Shown here piece by piece: positions 20,270 through 32,815 of a stretch of 64,000 nucleotides of DNA. This DNA is from Flabesymbios commensalis (lineage: Eukaryota > Annelida > Polychaeta > Terebellida > Flabelligeridae). The stretch is taken from NCBI GenBank assembly GCA_964017125.1, contig OZ024912.1, positions 83,908,976 through 83,972,975 on the forward strand, given 5' to 3'. The stretch's first letter is position 1, and each line of letters opens with the position of its first letter. The position numbers and the translations under genes were made by a program. The notes beneath the pieces were generated by a model. It was not told the DNA's origin. It ran no database searches and saw nothing but the letters and a program-made list of their open reading frames with translations.

Positions 20270-23200
20270 AAATATACACCCTCCCATATTATACCCGGAT
20301 AGATTGTGGGAACCCCAGAATCTACCCTGGGGTAGATTCTGAGCTATACCCGCGGGACAGATCCTGGTGGCTCCCAGAATCTACCCCTCCCTCCCAGGAT
20401 CTACCCCCTTTTTGTGATTATGTGAGGTGTCTTCGGCTCCTCCATCCCAAAATATACCTCTTTTTCAACAACTATATGTGACACTCCCAGAATCTACACC
20501 TCCCTCCCAGAATATACTCCCCCCCCCCCCCCTGTTAAACATCTATCTGCAATCCTCCCAGAATCTATCCCTCCCTCCCATAATACACCCCCTTTTAAAC
20601 ATCTATAAGCGACCCTCCCCGAATCTACTTCTAGCTCCTAGAATATACCATCTTTTAAACATATGTATGAGATGCTCCCATAATATACCCCTCTCTTCCA
20701 CAATACTCCCCACTTTTATACATCTATGTGCGACCCCCCCCCCCCAGAGTCTACCCTTCCTCTCAGAATATATCCCTCTTTTAAACACCTATATGCGACG
20801 CTCCCAGAATCTACCCCTCCCTCTCATAATATACCACCCTCTTAAACATCTACATGCGACCCTCCCAGAATCTACCCCTCCCTCCCAGAATACACCCCCC
20901 TTTTAAACATCTACATGCGACCCTCCCAGAATCTACCCCTCCCTCACAGAATATACCCCCTCCCTTTTAAACATCTATAAGCGACCCTCCCAGAATCTAC
21001 CCTTCCCTCCCAGAATATACCCACTCCCTTTTAAACATCTATAAGCGACCCTCCCAGAATCTACCCCTCCCTCCCAGAATATACCCCCTCACTTTTAAAC
21101 ATCTATAAGCGACCCTCCCAGAAATTAACCCATCCGTCCCGGAATATACCCCCCTTTTCCACAACTATTTCCAACACTCCCAGAATCTACCCCTCTCTCC
21201 CAGAATATACCCCACCCCCATTTTAAATGGCACCTATTAGCAAGCCTCCCAGAATCTACCTCTCCGTCCCAGAATATACCCCCCTTTTGCAAAACTATAA
21301 GCGACCCCCCCCCCCCCAGAATGTACTCCTAGCTCCTAGAATATACCATCTTTTAAACATATGTATGAGATGCTCCCAGAATCTACCCCTCCCTCTCATA
21401 ATACACCCCCTTTTTAAACATCTATAAGCGACCTTCCCAGAATCCACCCCTACCCCCTTTTTTGTGATTATGTGAGGTGTCGTCGGCTCCTCCATACCAG
21501 AATATACCCCCTTTTCAACAATTATATGCAATACTCCCAGAATCTGCACCTCCCTCTCAGAATATACCCCCCCTTTTAAACATCTATCTGCGATCCTCCC
21601 AGAATCTATCCCTCCCTCCCATAATACACCGCCTTTTAAACATCTATAAGCGACCCTCCCCGAATCTACTTCTAGCTCCTAAAATATACCATATTTTAAA
21701 CATATGTATGAGATGTGCCCATAATATACCCCTCTTTTCCACAATACTCCCCACTTTTATACATCTATGTGCGACCCTCCCAGAGTCTACCCTCCATCTC
21801 AGAATATATCCCTCTTTTAAACACCTATATGCGACGCTCCCAGAATCTACCCCTCCCCCCCAGAATACACCCCCCTTTTAAACATCTACATGCGACCCTC
21901 CCAGAATCTACCCCTCCCTCACAGAATATACCCCTCCCTTTTAAACATCTATAAGCGACCCTCCCAGAATCTACCCCTCCCTCCCAGAATATACCCCCTC
22001 CCTTTTAAACATCTATAAGCGACCCTCCCAGAAATTAACCCATCCGTCCCGGAATATACCCCCTTTTCCACAACTATTTCCAACACTCCCAGAATCTACC
22101 CCTTCCTCCCAGAATATACTCCCCCATCCCTGTTAAACATCTATGTGTGACCCTCCCAGAATCTACCCCTCTCTCCCAGAATATACCCCACCCCCATTTT
22201 AAATGGCACCTATTAGCAAGCCTCCCAGAATCTACCTCTCCGTCCCAGAATATACCCCCCTTTTGCAAAACTATAAGCGACCCTCCCAGAATGTACTCCT
22301 AGCTCCTAGAATATACCATCTTTTAAACATATGTATGAGATGCTCCCATAATATACCCCTCTCTCACATAATACACCCCCCTTTTAAACATCTCTATGCG
22401 ACACTCCCAGAATCTACCCCTCCCTCTCATAATACACCCCCTTTTCAAACATCTATAAGCAACCCTCCCAGAATCCACCCCTCCCTCCCAGGATCTACCC
22501 CCTTTTTTGTGATTATGTGAGGTGTCTTCGGCTCCTCCATACCAGAATATACCCCCTTTTCAACAACTATATGCAATACTCCCAGAATCTACACCTCCCT
22601 CCCAGAATATACCCCCCCCTTTTGAACATCTATCTGCGATCCTCCCAGAATCTATCCCTCCCTCCCATAATACACCCACTTTTAAACATCCAAAAACGAC
22701 CCTCCCCGAATCTACTTCTAGCTCCTAAAATATACCATATTTCAAACATATGTATGAGATGTGCCCATAATGTACCCCTCTCTTCCATAATACACCCCAC
22801 TTTTATACATCTATGTGCGACCCTCCCAGAATCTACCCCTCCCTCTCATAATATACCCCCCTCTTAAACATCTACATGCGACCCTCCCAGAATCTACCCC
22901 TCCCTCACAGAATATACCCCCTCCCTTTTAAACATCCACATGCGACCCTCCCAGAATCTACCCCTCCCTCCCAGATAATACCCCTTCACTTTTAAACATC
23001 TATAAGCGACCCTCCCAGAAATTAACCCATCCGTCCCGGAATATACCCCCCTTTTCTACAACTATTTCCGACACTCCCAGAATCTACACCTTCCTCCCAG
23101 AATATACTCCACCATCCCATTTATACATCTATGTGTGACCCTCCCAGAATCTACCCCTCCCTCCCAGTATATATCCCCCCCCCTTTTAAATGGCATATAT

Positions 23201-23590
23201 TAGCAAACCTCCCGAAATCTACCCCTCCTCCCAGAATATACCCCCCTTTTCAAAAGCTATAAGCGACCCTCCCAGAATCTACTCCTAGCTTCTAGAATAT
23301 ATCATCTTCTAAACATATGTATGAGATGCTCCCATAATATACCCCTCTCACCCTTTTAAACATCTATATGCGACACTCCCAGAATCTACCCTTCCTCCCA
23401 GAATATACCCTCTCCCTTTTAAACATCTATGTGTGACACTCCCAGAATCTACCCCTCCCTCCCAGAATATACCCTTTTTTAAACATCTATATGGAACCCT
23501 CCCAGAATCTACCCCTCCCTCCCAGAATATACCCCCCTTCTAACATCTATATGTGATCTCCCAGAATCTACCCCAATTCTACCTCATTAA
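20270..23590. repeat. 61-bp satellite with higher-order units of about 1.05 kb
   Basis: The basic unit of about 61 bp joins ctcccagaatctacccctcc, ctcccagaatataccccc and ttttaaacatctataagcga. A rare variant segment, tgattatgtgaggtgt followed by cttcggctcctccat, occurs three times (about 20415, 21465 and 22510), and other variants (ggcacctattagcaagcctc, catatgtatgagatg) recur with the same spacing. So roughly 17 monomers form a higher-order repeat of about 1,045-1,050 bp present about three times. Long proline-rich open frames across it are by-products. Confidence 0.9.
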
Positions 23591-24799
23591 TAATGCATTT
23601 AAAATTATTGTTAGCCTATAGAAAATAATTTTGTCCTAATTGACACCACAAAGGTGCTCGTTAAAAGCCTCTGGGGCTGAAAGGGTTAAATAATAATCAG
23701 AATTGTCTGGGAGGGATTTAATAACTCTAAACGAAATGAAATGGTGTATTACAACAGAAAATTTGGCTGAATTTGCCCAATTTACTCAATTTCATAAATA
23801 TGATTATATGCCGGCGGCCATCTTGGACGCCATCTTGAATAACAAAAAATTGCACCACTTTCAAACTCTACATCCCCCCTGTGATGACCCCCGATCATGT
23901 CCCTAAGAGCTGGTGCCATCAGAAATTATCTAGCTTTCAAAAACGAAGCCCTTTTTGGCTGACTGACTAACCAGACCTTTTCCAAACTTTATTCTCTTTA
24001 GCCTCAAGGACAAAATCAATCCACATAATTATTGGTAGATTTCAGTTACCGGGGGTATAAAAAAACAATGCATCAGTGTATAACAAAGTAGATAGATATT
24101 TGTGAATGTGTGTGTGATTCTATAAATATTACTTGACAAAATACAACATTTTTAGCAAAGAAGCATTTAGTAAATGTATACATGAGGTATAGACCTACCC
24201 TTGTGTGTTGTGGGCACTAAACGGTCATACGTTTGCCTGGACAGTATTCCAGCTGATACCTACGTTTTTCTATTATATTCACATTAAGGCCGCTATGTTT
24301 TTTTTTCTCTGTTTTAGATGAGCGCGCGCATTAGATTTAGGCCGCGCATTACCAGAAAAAAACATGTGTTTTTTGTCTGCCCTGCGCGCGCATTGAATTG
24401 TTGCCGATTTTCAAAAAAAAAACATTTAATTTTGGTAGATAAAAAAAACATTCCGAAAAAAAAACAAGTTCATTTCAGGAAATAAAAAACTTTTCTCCAG
24501 CTATGTTCTTTTTGCTTGTTTTTTTCGTCGCCCTCATTAACTTTATTTAAAATAGGTCAACATTTTTTTTACTTCGTCGCCCTCATTAACTTTTCCAGAA
24601 ATTTGGCCAATGTTTTTTTTTGTCGCCCTCATTAACTTTTCCGAGAAAAGGTGGAATGTTTTTTTTTTCTAAATGTTTTTTTTATCGCCCTCCCTCATTA
24701 GATTTTAGATTTTTTCTGATCTAAAGCAGAGAAATAAAAACCAGTGGCCTAAAGCATATTCGTAGGACAACACATTTTAAATCTTACATGTATTTAAAT
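23591..24799. other. Gene-free, T-rich low-complexity sequence
   Basis: No gene seen. Between about 24290 and 24720 short phrases such as gtcgccctcattaactttt recur among long runs of T or A, with a CpG-rich gcgcgcgcatt island. It resembles the interior of a decayed low-complexity MITE like the one at 34975-35313. Confidence 0.45.
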
Positions 24800-26030
24800 A
24801 GAGCTAATCATTATCACAGTTGATTATGTTTGCAGTACCACATGATGTTCACTTGCATTGAAAGGGTTATTATCTATGGGCCTATAGAATTGGCATTGAA
24901 GTAAATATATATATTTAATTGATATACATTTTACTAAACATGTCGCACACACAAAAATAGATAATAGATAGGAGATCAAATTTGTTCTAGACAGGAATAT
25001 TTTCGTATTTTTATTTCTAAAACTTAAAGGGTCACATATTTGAATTTTTCTTTTTTTAAATCAAGAACATAAAAAAATATGTACATATTGTTAAAATATC
25101 AATACACATAGGCCATATAGGCATATATATGTATATTAGTCCCTGGTGAACCCGGCATATGATTTTTTTGTAACATTCTTAAATATATCACCATGGTACA
25201 GAAAAGGGTTCGCTCACCACTTTCGCGCAATGGTATCCCCAATATTAATATTTCTGAGATTCATACCTTTAATTTGGTATAGGATGCATCTAGTCTAAAT
25301 TTGAGTTTGGGATACACAATAAATATGCCCACTGGACTTTTAAAAACTAATCATTATCCTACTGTTGATTATGTTCGCAGCATCACAGTATGTTGACTAG
25401 CAAAATGTGCATTGAAGTAAAAAACAAAATATTTATATCCATTTTGCTAAACATCGAAAATAATCAACACCAGACCCTTTCCAATTTTTATTTTAAAATA
25501 GATTATAGTGTTGCGGACCAACATACAACAACAAGAATCACATGTCGAATGAATTTATTTCCACTTACAGAGTCTTTTTATGCGGGTGTATTGTATCACA
25601 CGAGTGTACAGCCACTAGGCCAGAACTGTGTATCTCCAGGCTTAGTATGAGAGGCTCCACACCGCTACAATAGGAGATTAAAATTATCCTAGCCACCAAT
25701 TTTTATTCCTACTTTGACTCTTAGGACTTACACGGTCGCCGATTTTAGTTTCTCTAATTTTTTATAATAATGGCATAAAAATAAGCATTTATTGCTTAAA
25801 TATTAATACACATATATATGTATATCAGTCCCTAACGAACGGCCTGTGATAGTTTTTTAACATTTAATAAATGTTTCCCCATGGTACATAAAGGGTTAGC
25901 TCACCAATGTTGTCCAAATTTCGCGCAATGGCATCCCCTATATTCATATTCCTGAGATTCATACCTTTAATTTGGTACGGGATGCATCTCGTTTAAATTT
26001 GAGTTTGGGTTACTCAATGAATACTGGACT
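24800..26030. repeat. Tandem duplication of about 600-700 bp, two units
   Basis: Unit 1 (about 24800-25345) and unit 2 (about 25345-26030) share ttgattatgtt-gcag, a cattgaagtaaa stretch, and a long block with ttcgcgcaatggyatccc, gagattcatacctttaattt and aatttgagtttggg. Divergence is about 15-20 percent, so the duplication is old. No coding content was recognised. Confidence 0.7.
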
Positions 26031-27680
26031 CTTTGATTGAATGCTGCAGCACTGTACCCCCCCCCCCCAAGAAAAAATATATTCCGAAATGGCTTAAAAA
26101 GCCACCGTGATTATTGCAATACTTTTTCTAAAAAAATACACTCCTCACCCCTTCTATAATTATTATGTAACAGCCCTCAGCTTTGAATTAGACCGAAAAG
26201 AAAATTGCGCTAACCACCTCCGTACCCCGAGTAAAAATATATTTTCAAAAACGGTTTAAAAGCCAGAATGATTATTGCAATAAAAATGTACACCCCTCAC
26301 CCCCTCCCCCTGCACACCAGCGTGAAATTATGACATTTTTATCCTCATATAGGCAACGTTATTTATTAGGGCAGCCTATAGAGAGAGTACAGAATTTTTT
26401 GGATAAATTAATGTAAATTGGTCCGAAACGTGGGCTACTTAAAGGTGTATTCAGGGATATTAAAAAACTAATGCAATATTGTAATCACAACATTTGTGCC
26501 CACAAGAATGATAATGTATCACATTTCCTTTGAGCTGCACTGTTGTTGTGAAGTGTGTCTCATAAATCTTAAAAAAGACCCTGTTCGGGCCGAACAATAC
26601 ACAATAAAAAAATGCACCCCCCCCCCCCAGCAAGAATAAATCTTTAAACGTTTTAAAAGCCAATGCGGATACCGCAATCATTTTATTTTTTTTTAAATTC
26701 AAAGATTTACCCTTAGGCCCACCCCCTCTCTAGAGAAAAAAAACATTAAAAATACAGCGCTTACTGCAATCACTTCAAAATAATTTTCGTTCCGGGTCAC
26801 AGAAATAGCCATGGTCATAGAAAGTCCTAGGTTGTAAAATTGTGTTACTTACCTTAATATGGCGATGTTACTAGTAGGTGGCTGTTGCATAGTTTTAATA
26901 GATGTGAGACGCAGGGCTGTCACGCAGGACGTTTAAACATAGATCGACACACAGAAAAAATAGCGTATGTTGAACTGTTGGTTAATGTGGTTCTTCCGTC
27001 TTATAGACCTGGTCTCCTACCAATTCTTTGGTCCTATAACAGTGTTTCTGATCTGTCGTCATGTCGTCAGAATTGACGAAAAGCTTCCCCCCTGACGAAA
27101 AAACATTCCATTCTGACGACAACGATATTTACCAAAAACAATTAATTAATGACATTTTCAGAAATCAGATATTTTTCAGTGTTTCATTAGTGAAAAATGC
27201 GTTGTTTCAAAGCTTCATAGGTTCCTTTAGATATCGGTAGAAGCCACCCAAAACTTTCTCTGAAAAGAAATTCCCGGGGGAGCATGCCCTCAGACTCCCT
27301 AAAGTTGTGACGGCCTCCGACGGGCCTTTGCCTGAAGTCGCCTCTTCGTGCTGACTCCAACATCAGGTTTGGAGTCAGAATCTTCATATTGAACTTTTTT
27401 CAGAGCCAGAAACACTGCTATAATACCAAGAATTTACCAAGTTCGTGGTCCTAAGTAGTCCTATACGTCACAATGCATTAAATCACGCTAATATAGATCG
27501 AGTAACGTTACAGACTGAAAATCACAGACACCTTTAGCACGAAAGAACGTTTTGACAAACCAAACAAAATGGCACCTTGCAGGCCAGTCTGTGTCGTTAA
27601 CAGCTCCACTAGATCAACAAACACGACACAGGGCCAGCATGCTTTAATTGTTTGCCATGTAACTGATAGCACGCGGACAC
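26031..27680. other. Gene-free region with repeated AT/C-run blocks
   Basis: Segments of the type cccccccaagaaaaaatata plus aaagccaccgtgattattgc plus aatac recur at about 26055, 26225 and 26620, another decayed local repeat. A long imperfect self-complementary stretch flanks 27180-27400 (aagattctgac and gtcagaatctt). No gene was recognised. Confidence 0.4.
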
Positions 27681-27689
27681 AACTACATA

Positions 27690-27752
27690 GCCTACTACAT
27701 ACATACATACATACATACATACATACATACATACATACATACATACACGCAT
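27690..27752. repeat. (ACAT)n microsatellite
   Basis: About 15 tandem acat units between ctacta and acgcatacat. Confidence 0.95.
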
Positions 27753-27824
27753 ACATATATACTATACATAGACCTACTCTGTACAACGCTCATCTATGCC
27801 TGAGTGAATCTTACGTTAGATTCT

Positions 27825-28273
27825 GACGTCTAAAGTCGATCCCCACACTGTAAGAGTAAACATGTAGGTCTATAATGCCCGTACACGCATAACATCGATA
27901 GTCAAATGAAGCGGAAAGAGCTAACTGAGACACTTATGATGATTTCAAATTGAAAAAAGCCATTTGGTCTCTTGGTTTATATACAAATAATTCAGCACTT
28001 TAACCCTTACAGCGCGGGGATCGACTTTAGTCGTCAGAATCTGACGTGATCGAGTTTAGTCGTCAGAATCTGACGTCTGTAGACGTCAGATTCTGACGAC
28101 TAAAGTCGATCCCCGCGCTGTAAGAGTAAAAATATTTCTAATGGCTGTAACCCCATAACATAGGTATTCAAATGAACCAGAAAGAGCTAACTAAGACATT
28201 TATGATGATTTCAAATTTACTAAAACCCTTTGGTTTCTATGGTTTATACAAAAATAATTCAGCGCTTTAAGGG
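27825..28273 (+). mobile_element. Two head-to-tail MITE family B copies
   Basis: The first copy (about 27825-28000) lacks its left end. The second (28004-28273) begins right after TTAA with CCCTTACAGCGCGGGG and ends GCGCTTTAAGGG followed by TCAA. In the second copy the hairpin agtcgtcagaatctgacgt is itself partly duplicated. Insertion of the second into the TTAA end of the first would give this arrangement. Confidence 0.7.
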
Positions 28274-28584
28274 TCAATTTTTTATGAAGCTCACTAGTAC
28301 ATTTGGCATTTTTAAATTGCGTTATACATAATAATTTAGTCACATCTAGGAGCGGGGGGGGGGCTGATGTAGTGTTTAACGCTGTGCTGTGTCACGCCGG
28401 AGCTCGTTGTAGGCCTACTGTAGTGTGATTATTACTCATTGGTATGTATATAATGATATCCAGGTGTATACTTATCAACCGTCTGCGACTTTAGCACGAA
28501 GAAGGTGGGACACTGTATGCATTGGGTTAGAAACTCTCGACGCTTTCGAATCGATAATTTGTTGTTTGCGTAATGGTAGTGGCC

Positions 28585-28700
28585 ATCGGTACCTGGGAAC
28601 ATTGGACAGATCTGATGCTGGTTTGATGCTGGCCCAACGTCTACGACGCTGGGCCAGCATCAAACCAGCATTGGATCAACGTCTCGTATTTTCTGGTGTG
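28585..28700. mobile_element. MITE family A
   Basis: A near-perfect inner palindrome: gatgctggtttgatgctggc, caacgtctacgacgctggg, then ccagcatcaaaccagcattg. The outer ends are altered (cctgggaacattggac and cgtctcgtattttctggtg). Confidence 0.7.
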
Positions 28701-29444
28701 AGTGAAAGAGTCAATTTTGCTATACGTCGCTTTCTGCACAATCATGGCAATAGCGCGACAAACGGAAGCCCGACGCCGGGACTAGACTATGCCCTACTCC
28801 TCACAAATGACTACAAACGTTCTTTATAGTACCATAGACAGCACTGCACACCCCAATTCTTTGAACAGTTTGAAGCACTGTATATGCACAACCCCGATGA
28901 CAAATATCCGTCCCGGCCGAGATTCGAAGCCAGTACCTCTGCATGATAGTTTGATGAATACCACCGACAAAACTATTACAACTAACCTATGCAAATTTGT
29001 AAAAATAATATTAGCATGTTTTCCGTAAGTCATGTCGTGTGGCATGGAGCTGTTTTTAAGCAATACGTAACCGGTTAAAAAATCATAATTATGTATTGTA
29101 TATAGTGTAGATGTAAAACACCGATGTATAATAATATATCATTATAACATTTCGTGTGTCTATATAAATGATTTGTCTTATGCATGCCTTCCTGGCTCAT
29201 ACCCATACATGTCTGTATTGTACAGATCCTATGTAGGCCTAATAAATTATGTCTTATGAGATTCGAACCACAGACGGAATGAGTCATCGGGCCCGACCGT
29301 ATTTTCTGGAATGTTTACATATGAAGCTGCTCCTTGACAGAGCTGTTGACACGGGTGGGTACTCTTGAATACTGTCGATACTATACCGCCTATCACCCTT
29401 TGTCCGCCAAGTTATCATATTTATTTTCATCCACTTGAAGTTGT

Positions 29445-29781
29445 GTCTCACCGCGAGGGCGGGGGCCCTAGGGTAGTGGTTAGCACCGCTGCCTTTCACG
29501 CCAGAGTTCGGGGTTCGGTTCCTGGTCTCGGCGGTTTTAAAGAAACAAAAATGTTTCTTCCCCATCCACGTGTGAAAGTCAGTATTGTGGGGAGCCTCCG
29601 TGACCGAGAGGTAGCGTGCTCGGCCTCAGACCGCCAGGGCTCGAATTTCGAATCCTGTGTCTGGAGGACAGTGTCATCTCATTCATCTCACCATCCTCAG
29701 GAAGTTCTCCTGGCCCAGTTTAGCCTATATGTGCACAAAGGTGGCCTGAAGCCCGATTCATTTCATTTTGTCTCACCGCGA
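29445..29781 (+). mobile_element. SINE with two tRNA-like heads and 12-bp target duplication
   Basis: The body is 29457-29769, bounded by direct repeats gtctcaccgcga at 29445-29456 and 29770-29781. The first head has ggtagtggttagcac (box A-like) and ggttcggttcctgg (box B-like). The second begins ctccgtgaccgagaggtagc (box A-like) and has agggctcgaa (box B-like). A tail with gcccagtttagcctatatgt ends in attcatttcatttt. A second copy at 59291-59608, on the other strand, is about 95 percent identical, so the family was active fairly recently. It inserted inside a short hairpin element (family F). Confidence 0.85.
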
Positions 29782-29814
29782 CCCACAGCACACAGTGGGT
29801 GACAATTACTCATA

Positions 29815-30455
29815 TGCGCACTAATACAAGTCCATTATTTTATAAGTGTATTGAAGTCTGTTGATTTGATTGCTTATAAAACACTGATTGATATGTCCAA
29901 GGTGACAAATCATTTATTGCCTATGGGAATACAATCATTAATTACAATCAATTCCAATTCATACAATACAAGACAAAGTAGTAAATTTAATCAAAAATCT
30001 GCTCGCACTACCATGAAATCTATGACAGTGAGTGTAGCTGGGGTTAAACTATGGAATTCTCTCAAAACTAATATTACAACCATTAAGAAAATTTGTGTAT
30101 TCAAGAAAATGTGTAAATTCTATTTCTTAGGTATATATATATAAATAATACTTGATTCAATCACATATTATGGTGATTACATTTACAAGATAAATGAGAA
30201 ATTTAATAGATTCATCATACATTTATTTACCTATTTCGCGTCAATCATAGATTTAATATTACACAATGTAAAAACGGTAAATAGGAAGTGAACTTAGTAT
30301 AGGTCATTGACTTCATTTCACTTCCTTTCAAACAATAATTTGTGCCAATATAATGAAAGGTGTCTTACTTTTATTTATTTTTAATATCACTGTATAAGTT
30401 GATATTTTTGTATTTTGTTTGAATAAACTATTTTGATTTGATATGATTTGATAAC
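29815..30455 (+). mobile_element. LINE 3' end, CR1/L2/Rex-like
   Basis: The open frame 29851-30144 encodes the tail of a LINE ORF2 protein: SYNTRQSSKF, then SVAGVKLWNSL and KKMCKFYFLGIY, the usual YNTR...G.KLWNSLP...F.K order. A 3' UTR of about 300 bp follows and ends in short repeats of tttgatttgatatgatttga at about 30430-30452, typical of such elements. The rest of the element is absent (5' truncation). Confidence 0.75.
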
Positions 30456-30830
30456 AGTGTTTGAATCAGTTGATATATGGCGCGATGTAAATGCCTTTAT
30501 TGATAATAACAGTGACGTGCCTACAGCTGTTATGAAGCACAAAGTCCACACTATATGACCTCGTGTTATTGTTGGGTCATCGTATACGCGCAGAAATGGA
30601 GCAGAGTGAGAAAACAAGGTACAAGGGAAGAATTGTGATCAGATGATTTAGAAGAAATCAGTAGAATTGGGCTTGAGAATCAGCGTCATGGTGTAGCCTA
30701 ATAGGAATGGTGATCCACATAACCATGTTTATATTGTATATTATAACCAGATAACGGTATACTGCTACAATCAAAGCGGTGGTATCAGCTCTAAATATGA
30801 GCACAAAAGCCTGAAAAATAGTCAAGTGCA

Positions 30831-31477
30831 ATGTGTTTGATGATGGGTGGAAACGCCGCTGATTATCTCCTTGTCAGTGACTGGGATAAAAATTCCCTAG
30901 TTTGGATCGTGATCAATGATGACTTAACAATGACACATTACAACATAAATCGGGTTGACTATAAACCCAGACGCTTATATAATGACAAAGGTATACTTAT
31001 GGTATGTGGTAACTACAGTAAGATTCACCAGTATAAAATTGACGGTGAGGCATTGGTCGTCATTAATGCTGCTGTCATACCGTGCAGTGTGACACGTCAT
31101 GCTGACGAGGGTCATTACCTCATCACGGAATTATCATTATAGATAAAGAAGGTCACGTGACGACTCGATACAATAATGAGATTCACAGATTTAGACTGGG
31201 TGACCCGCGTGACGTCATCACTGTCCCCCAAGGCAGGATACTGGTGGCTGATTGCTATCTGAGCCAAGTACTAGTAATGAGCAGAGATGGAGATGAAGTG
31301 AGTCAGCTGATACAGGAGAAGCAGCTACAGAACCCTTGGTGCCTGAGTCTGGACAGTGATCATGACAGGTTGTATGTGTCAGGTAGAGACCATGACGGCA
31401 AACATCACATATTTGTCTATGGCTACAACCTACACACTCATGACGAGATGCCAACTGGGAACACGACCCTGTTGTGA
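30831..31477 (+). pseudogene. NHL/beta-propeller fragment, one frameshift
   Basis: Two adjoining open frames (30831-31142 and about 31140-31477) encode consecutive blades of an NHL-type propeller like those at the C terminus of TRIM2/TRIM3-class or related proteins: YLLVSDWDKNSLVWIV, MVCGNYSKIHQYKIDG, then VPQGRILVADCYLSQVLVMS and WCLSLDSDHDRLYVSG. The frame changes once near 31130-31140, where protein homology runs straight on (YLITEL into IIDKEGHV). There is no upstream RING or B-box part and a stop lies just before the first ATG. I read it as a truncated pseudogene or intronless remnant; a very small intron or sequencing error is less likely. Confidence 0.6.
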
Positions 31478-31589
31478 CGTTCATTCAACGTCACAACAAC
31501 GTCGTGTCTGTTTCATTTCATAAAAAATGATTTGATTTTATTGATTGACCTTGGAACAAAATGGTACTAGCTTATATGATGAATGTATT

Positions 31590-32050
31590 AACTTTTAAAG
31601 TGCTAAGTTATATAACGGTTGTTGTAAGTCTTATAGTGCGAAATTATATAACGGTTGTTGTAAGTCTTAAAGTGCTAAGTTATATAACGGTTGTTGTAAG
31701 TCTTATAGTGCTAAGTTATATAACGGCTGTTGTAAGTCTTATAGTGCTAAGTTATATAACGGTTGTTGTAAGTCTTAAAGTGCTAAGTTATATAACGGTT
31801 GTTGTAAGTCTTAAAATGCTAAGTTATATAACGGTTGTTTTAAGTCTTATAATGCTAAGTTATATAACGGCTGTTGTAAGTCTTAAAGTGCTAAGTTATA
31901 TAACGGCTGCTGTAAGTCCTATAGTGCGAAATTATATAGCGGCTGTTGTAAGTCTTAAAATGCTAAGTTATATAACGGCTGTTGTAAGTCTTAAGGTGCT
32001 AAGTTATATAACGGCTGTTGTAAGTCTTAAAATGATCCTGATAAATTATA
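31590..32050 (+). repeat. 36-bp minisatellite, about 13 copies
   Basis: The unit is gtgctaagttatataacg plus gttgttgtaagtcttaaa. The 36-bp period keeps an open frame (VLSYITVVVSLK repeats) that is a by-product. Each unit contains GTAAGT on the plus strand, a consensus 5' splice site, so it may be an exon-edge array whose parent exon is not visible; that is speculation. Confidence 0.9.
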
Positions 32051-32580
32051 TAACAACTGAATTAACGCCCTAACTTAAATAATGAATGTATTATGATTTA
32101 TGATAATGAACGTATTAACTTTGCAATGGCTAAGTTATGATAATGAATTTAACTTTGAAAGCGCAAAAATGACTGTATTATATTTTTGACACGCAGTAAG
32201 TCATTCCATGGCAAATTGTCTGCTGTTGCACTTCCTCTTGCATTTCTCCCTAATTTTCACTAGATGTGAGTAATCTAAAAACATATAAACATCTGCAATT
32301 TTAGGACTGTTGGAGCTGTATAAAATACCGGGGTCGATTGAATAGGATAATACATAAAGAAAACAAGGAAACACTGTACATTGGGCCAATTAAATAGACT
32401 AATGAATATTAGAAAAATACTGTACCTTTTTATTGGTTTATTATATAAGACATGTTCAACAATGGCACGCTTACACTTTTTTACACTGCCATTTTTTTAT
32501 ATAACAGCAGATTTATAATAATATAGACATCTTCTATTCACAATATACCCTGTTATGTTCATTTTTAATATCTGAAATAC
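32051..32580. other. Gene-free AT-rich spacer
   Basis: No gene, repeat family or regulatory motif recognised. Confidence 0.5.
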
Positions 32581-32587
32581 TGGATGT

Positions 32588-32720
32588 CCAGCAAACACAA
32601 TACGTTAGCCTGATGTTGGTTTAATGTTGAGTCACCGTCTGCGACATTGGCCAAACATTAAACCAACATCGAATGCTGGTTTAATGTTGGGCCACTGTCT
32701 GCGACGCTGCCCAACATTAG
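32588..32720. mobile_element. MITE family A, rearranged
   Basis: Begins ccagcaaacacaatacgtta. The central arm gctggtttaatgttgggcca with tctgcgacg occurs twice, so part of the element was duplicated. Confidence 0.65.
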
Positions 32721-32754
32721 TCCTTCAATGAGTGATCATCACTTCATCCCCTTG

Positions 32755-32815
32755 GATACGAAAAGGTGTATCTGCCACTTTGTAAAGTGGCAGATACACC
32801 CTTTCATATCACACC
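32755..32815. mobile_element. Family E hairpin
   Basis: Perfect-type stem: aggtgtatctgccacttt pairs with aaagtggcagatacaccctt around gta. This stem marks the element that recurs at about 34500-34650, 35630-35760 and 36230-36826. Confidence 0.7.

Noticed and set aside
20137-22867. Proline-rich open frames up to 159 residues
   Set aside because: By-product of the 61-bp satellite; the same peptides occur in several frames.
29457-29640. tRNA genes
   Set aside because: Box A and B motifs are present, but no cloverleaf closes properly and the whole unit recurs with target duplications, so it is a SINE.
31561-32073. 170-residue protein of repeated VLSYITVVVSLK
   Set aside because: A 36-bp minisatellite happens to be open in one frame; no signal for expression.
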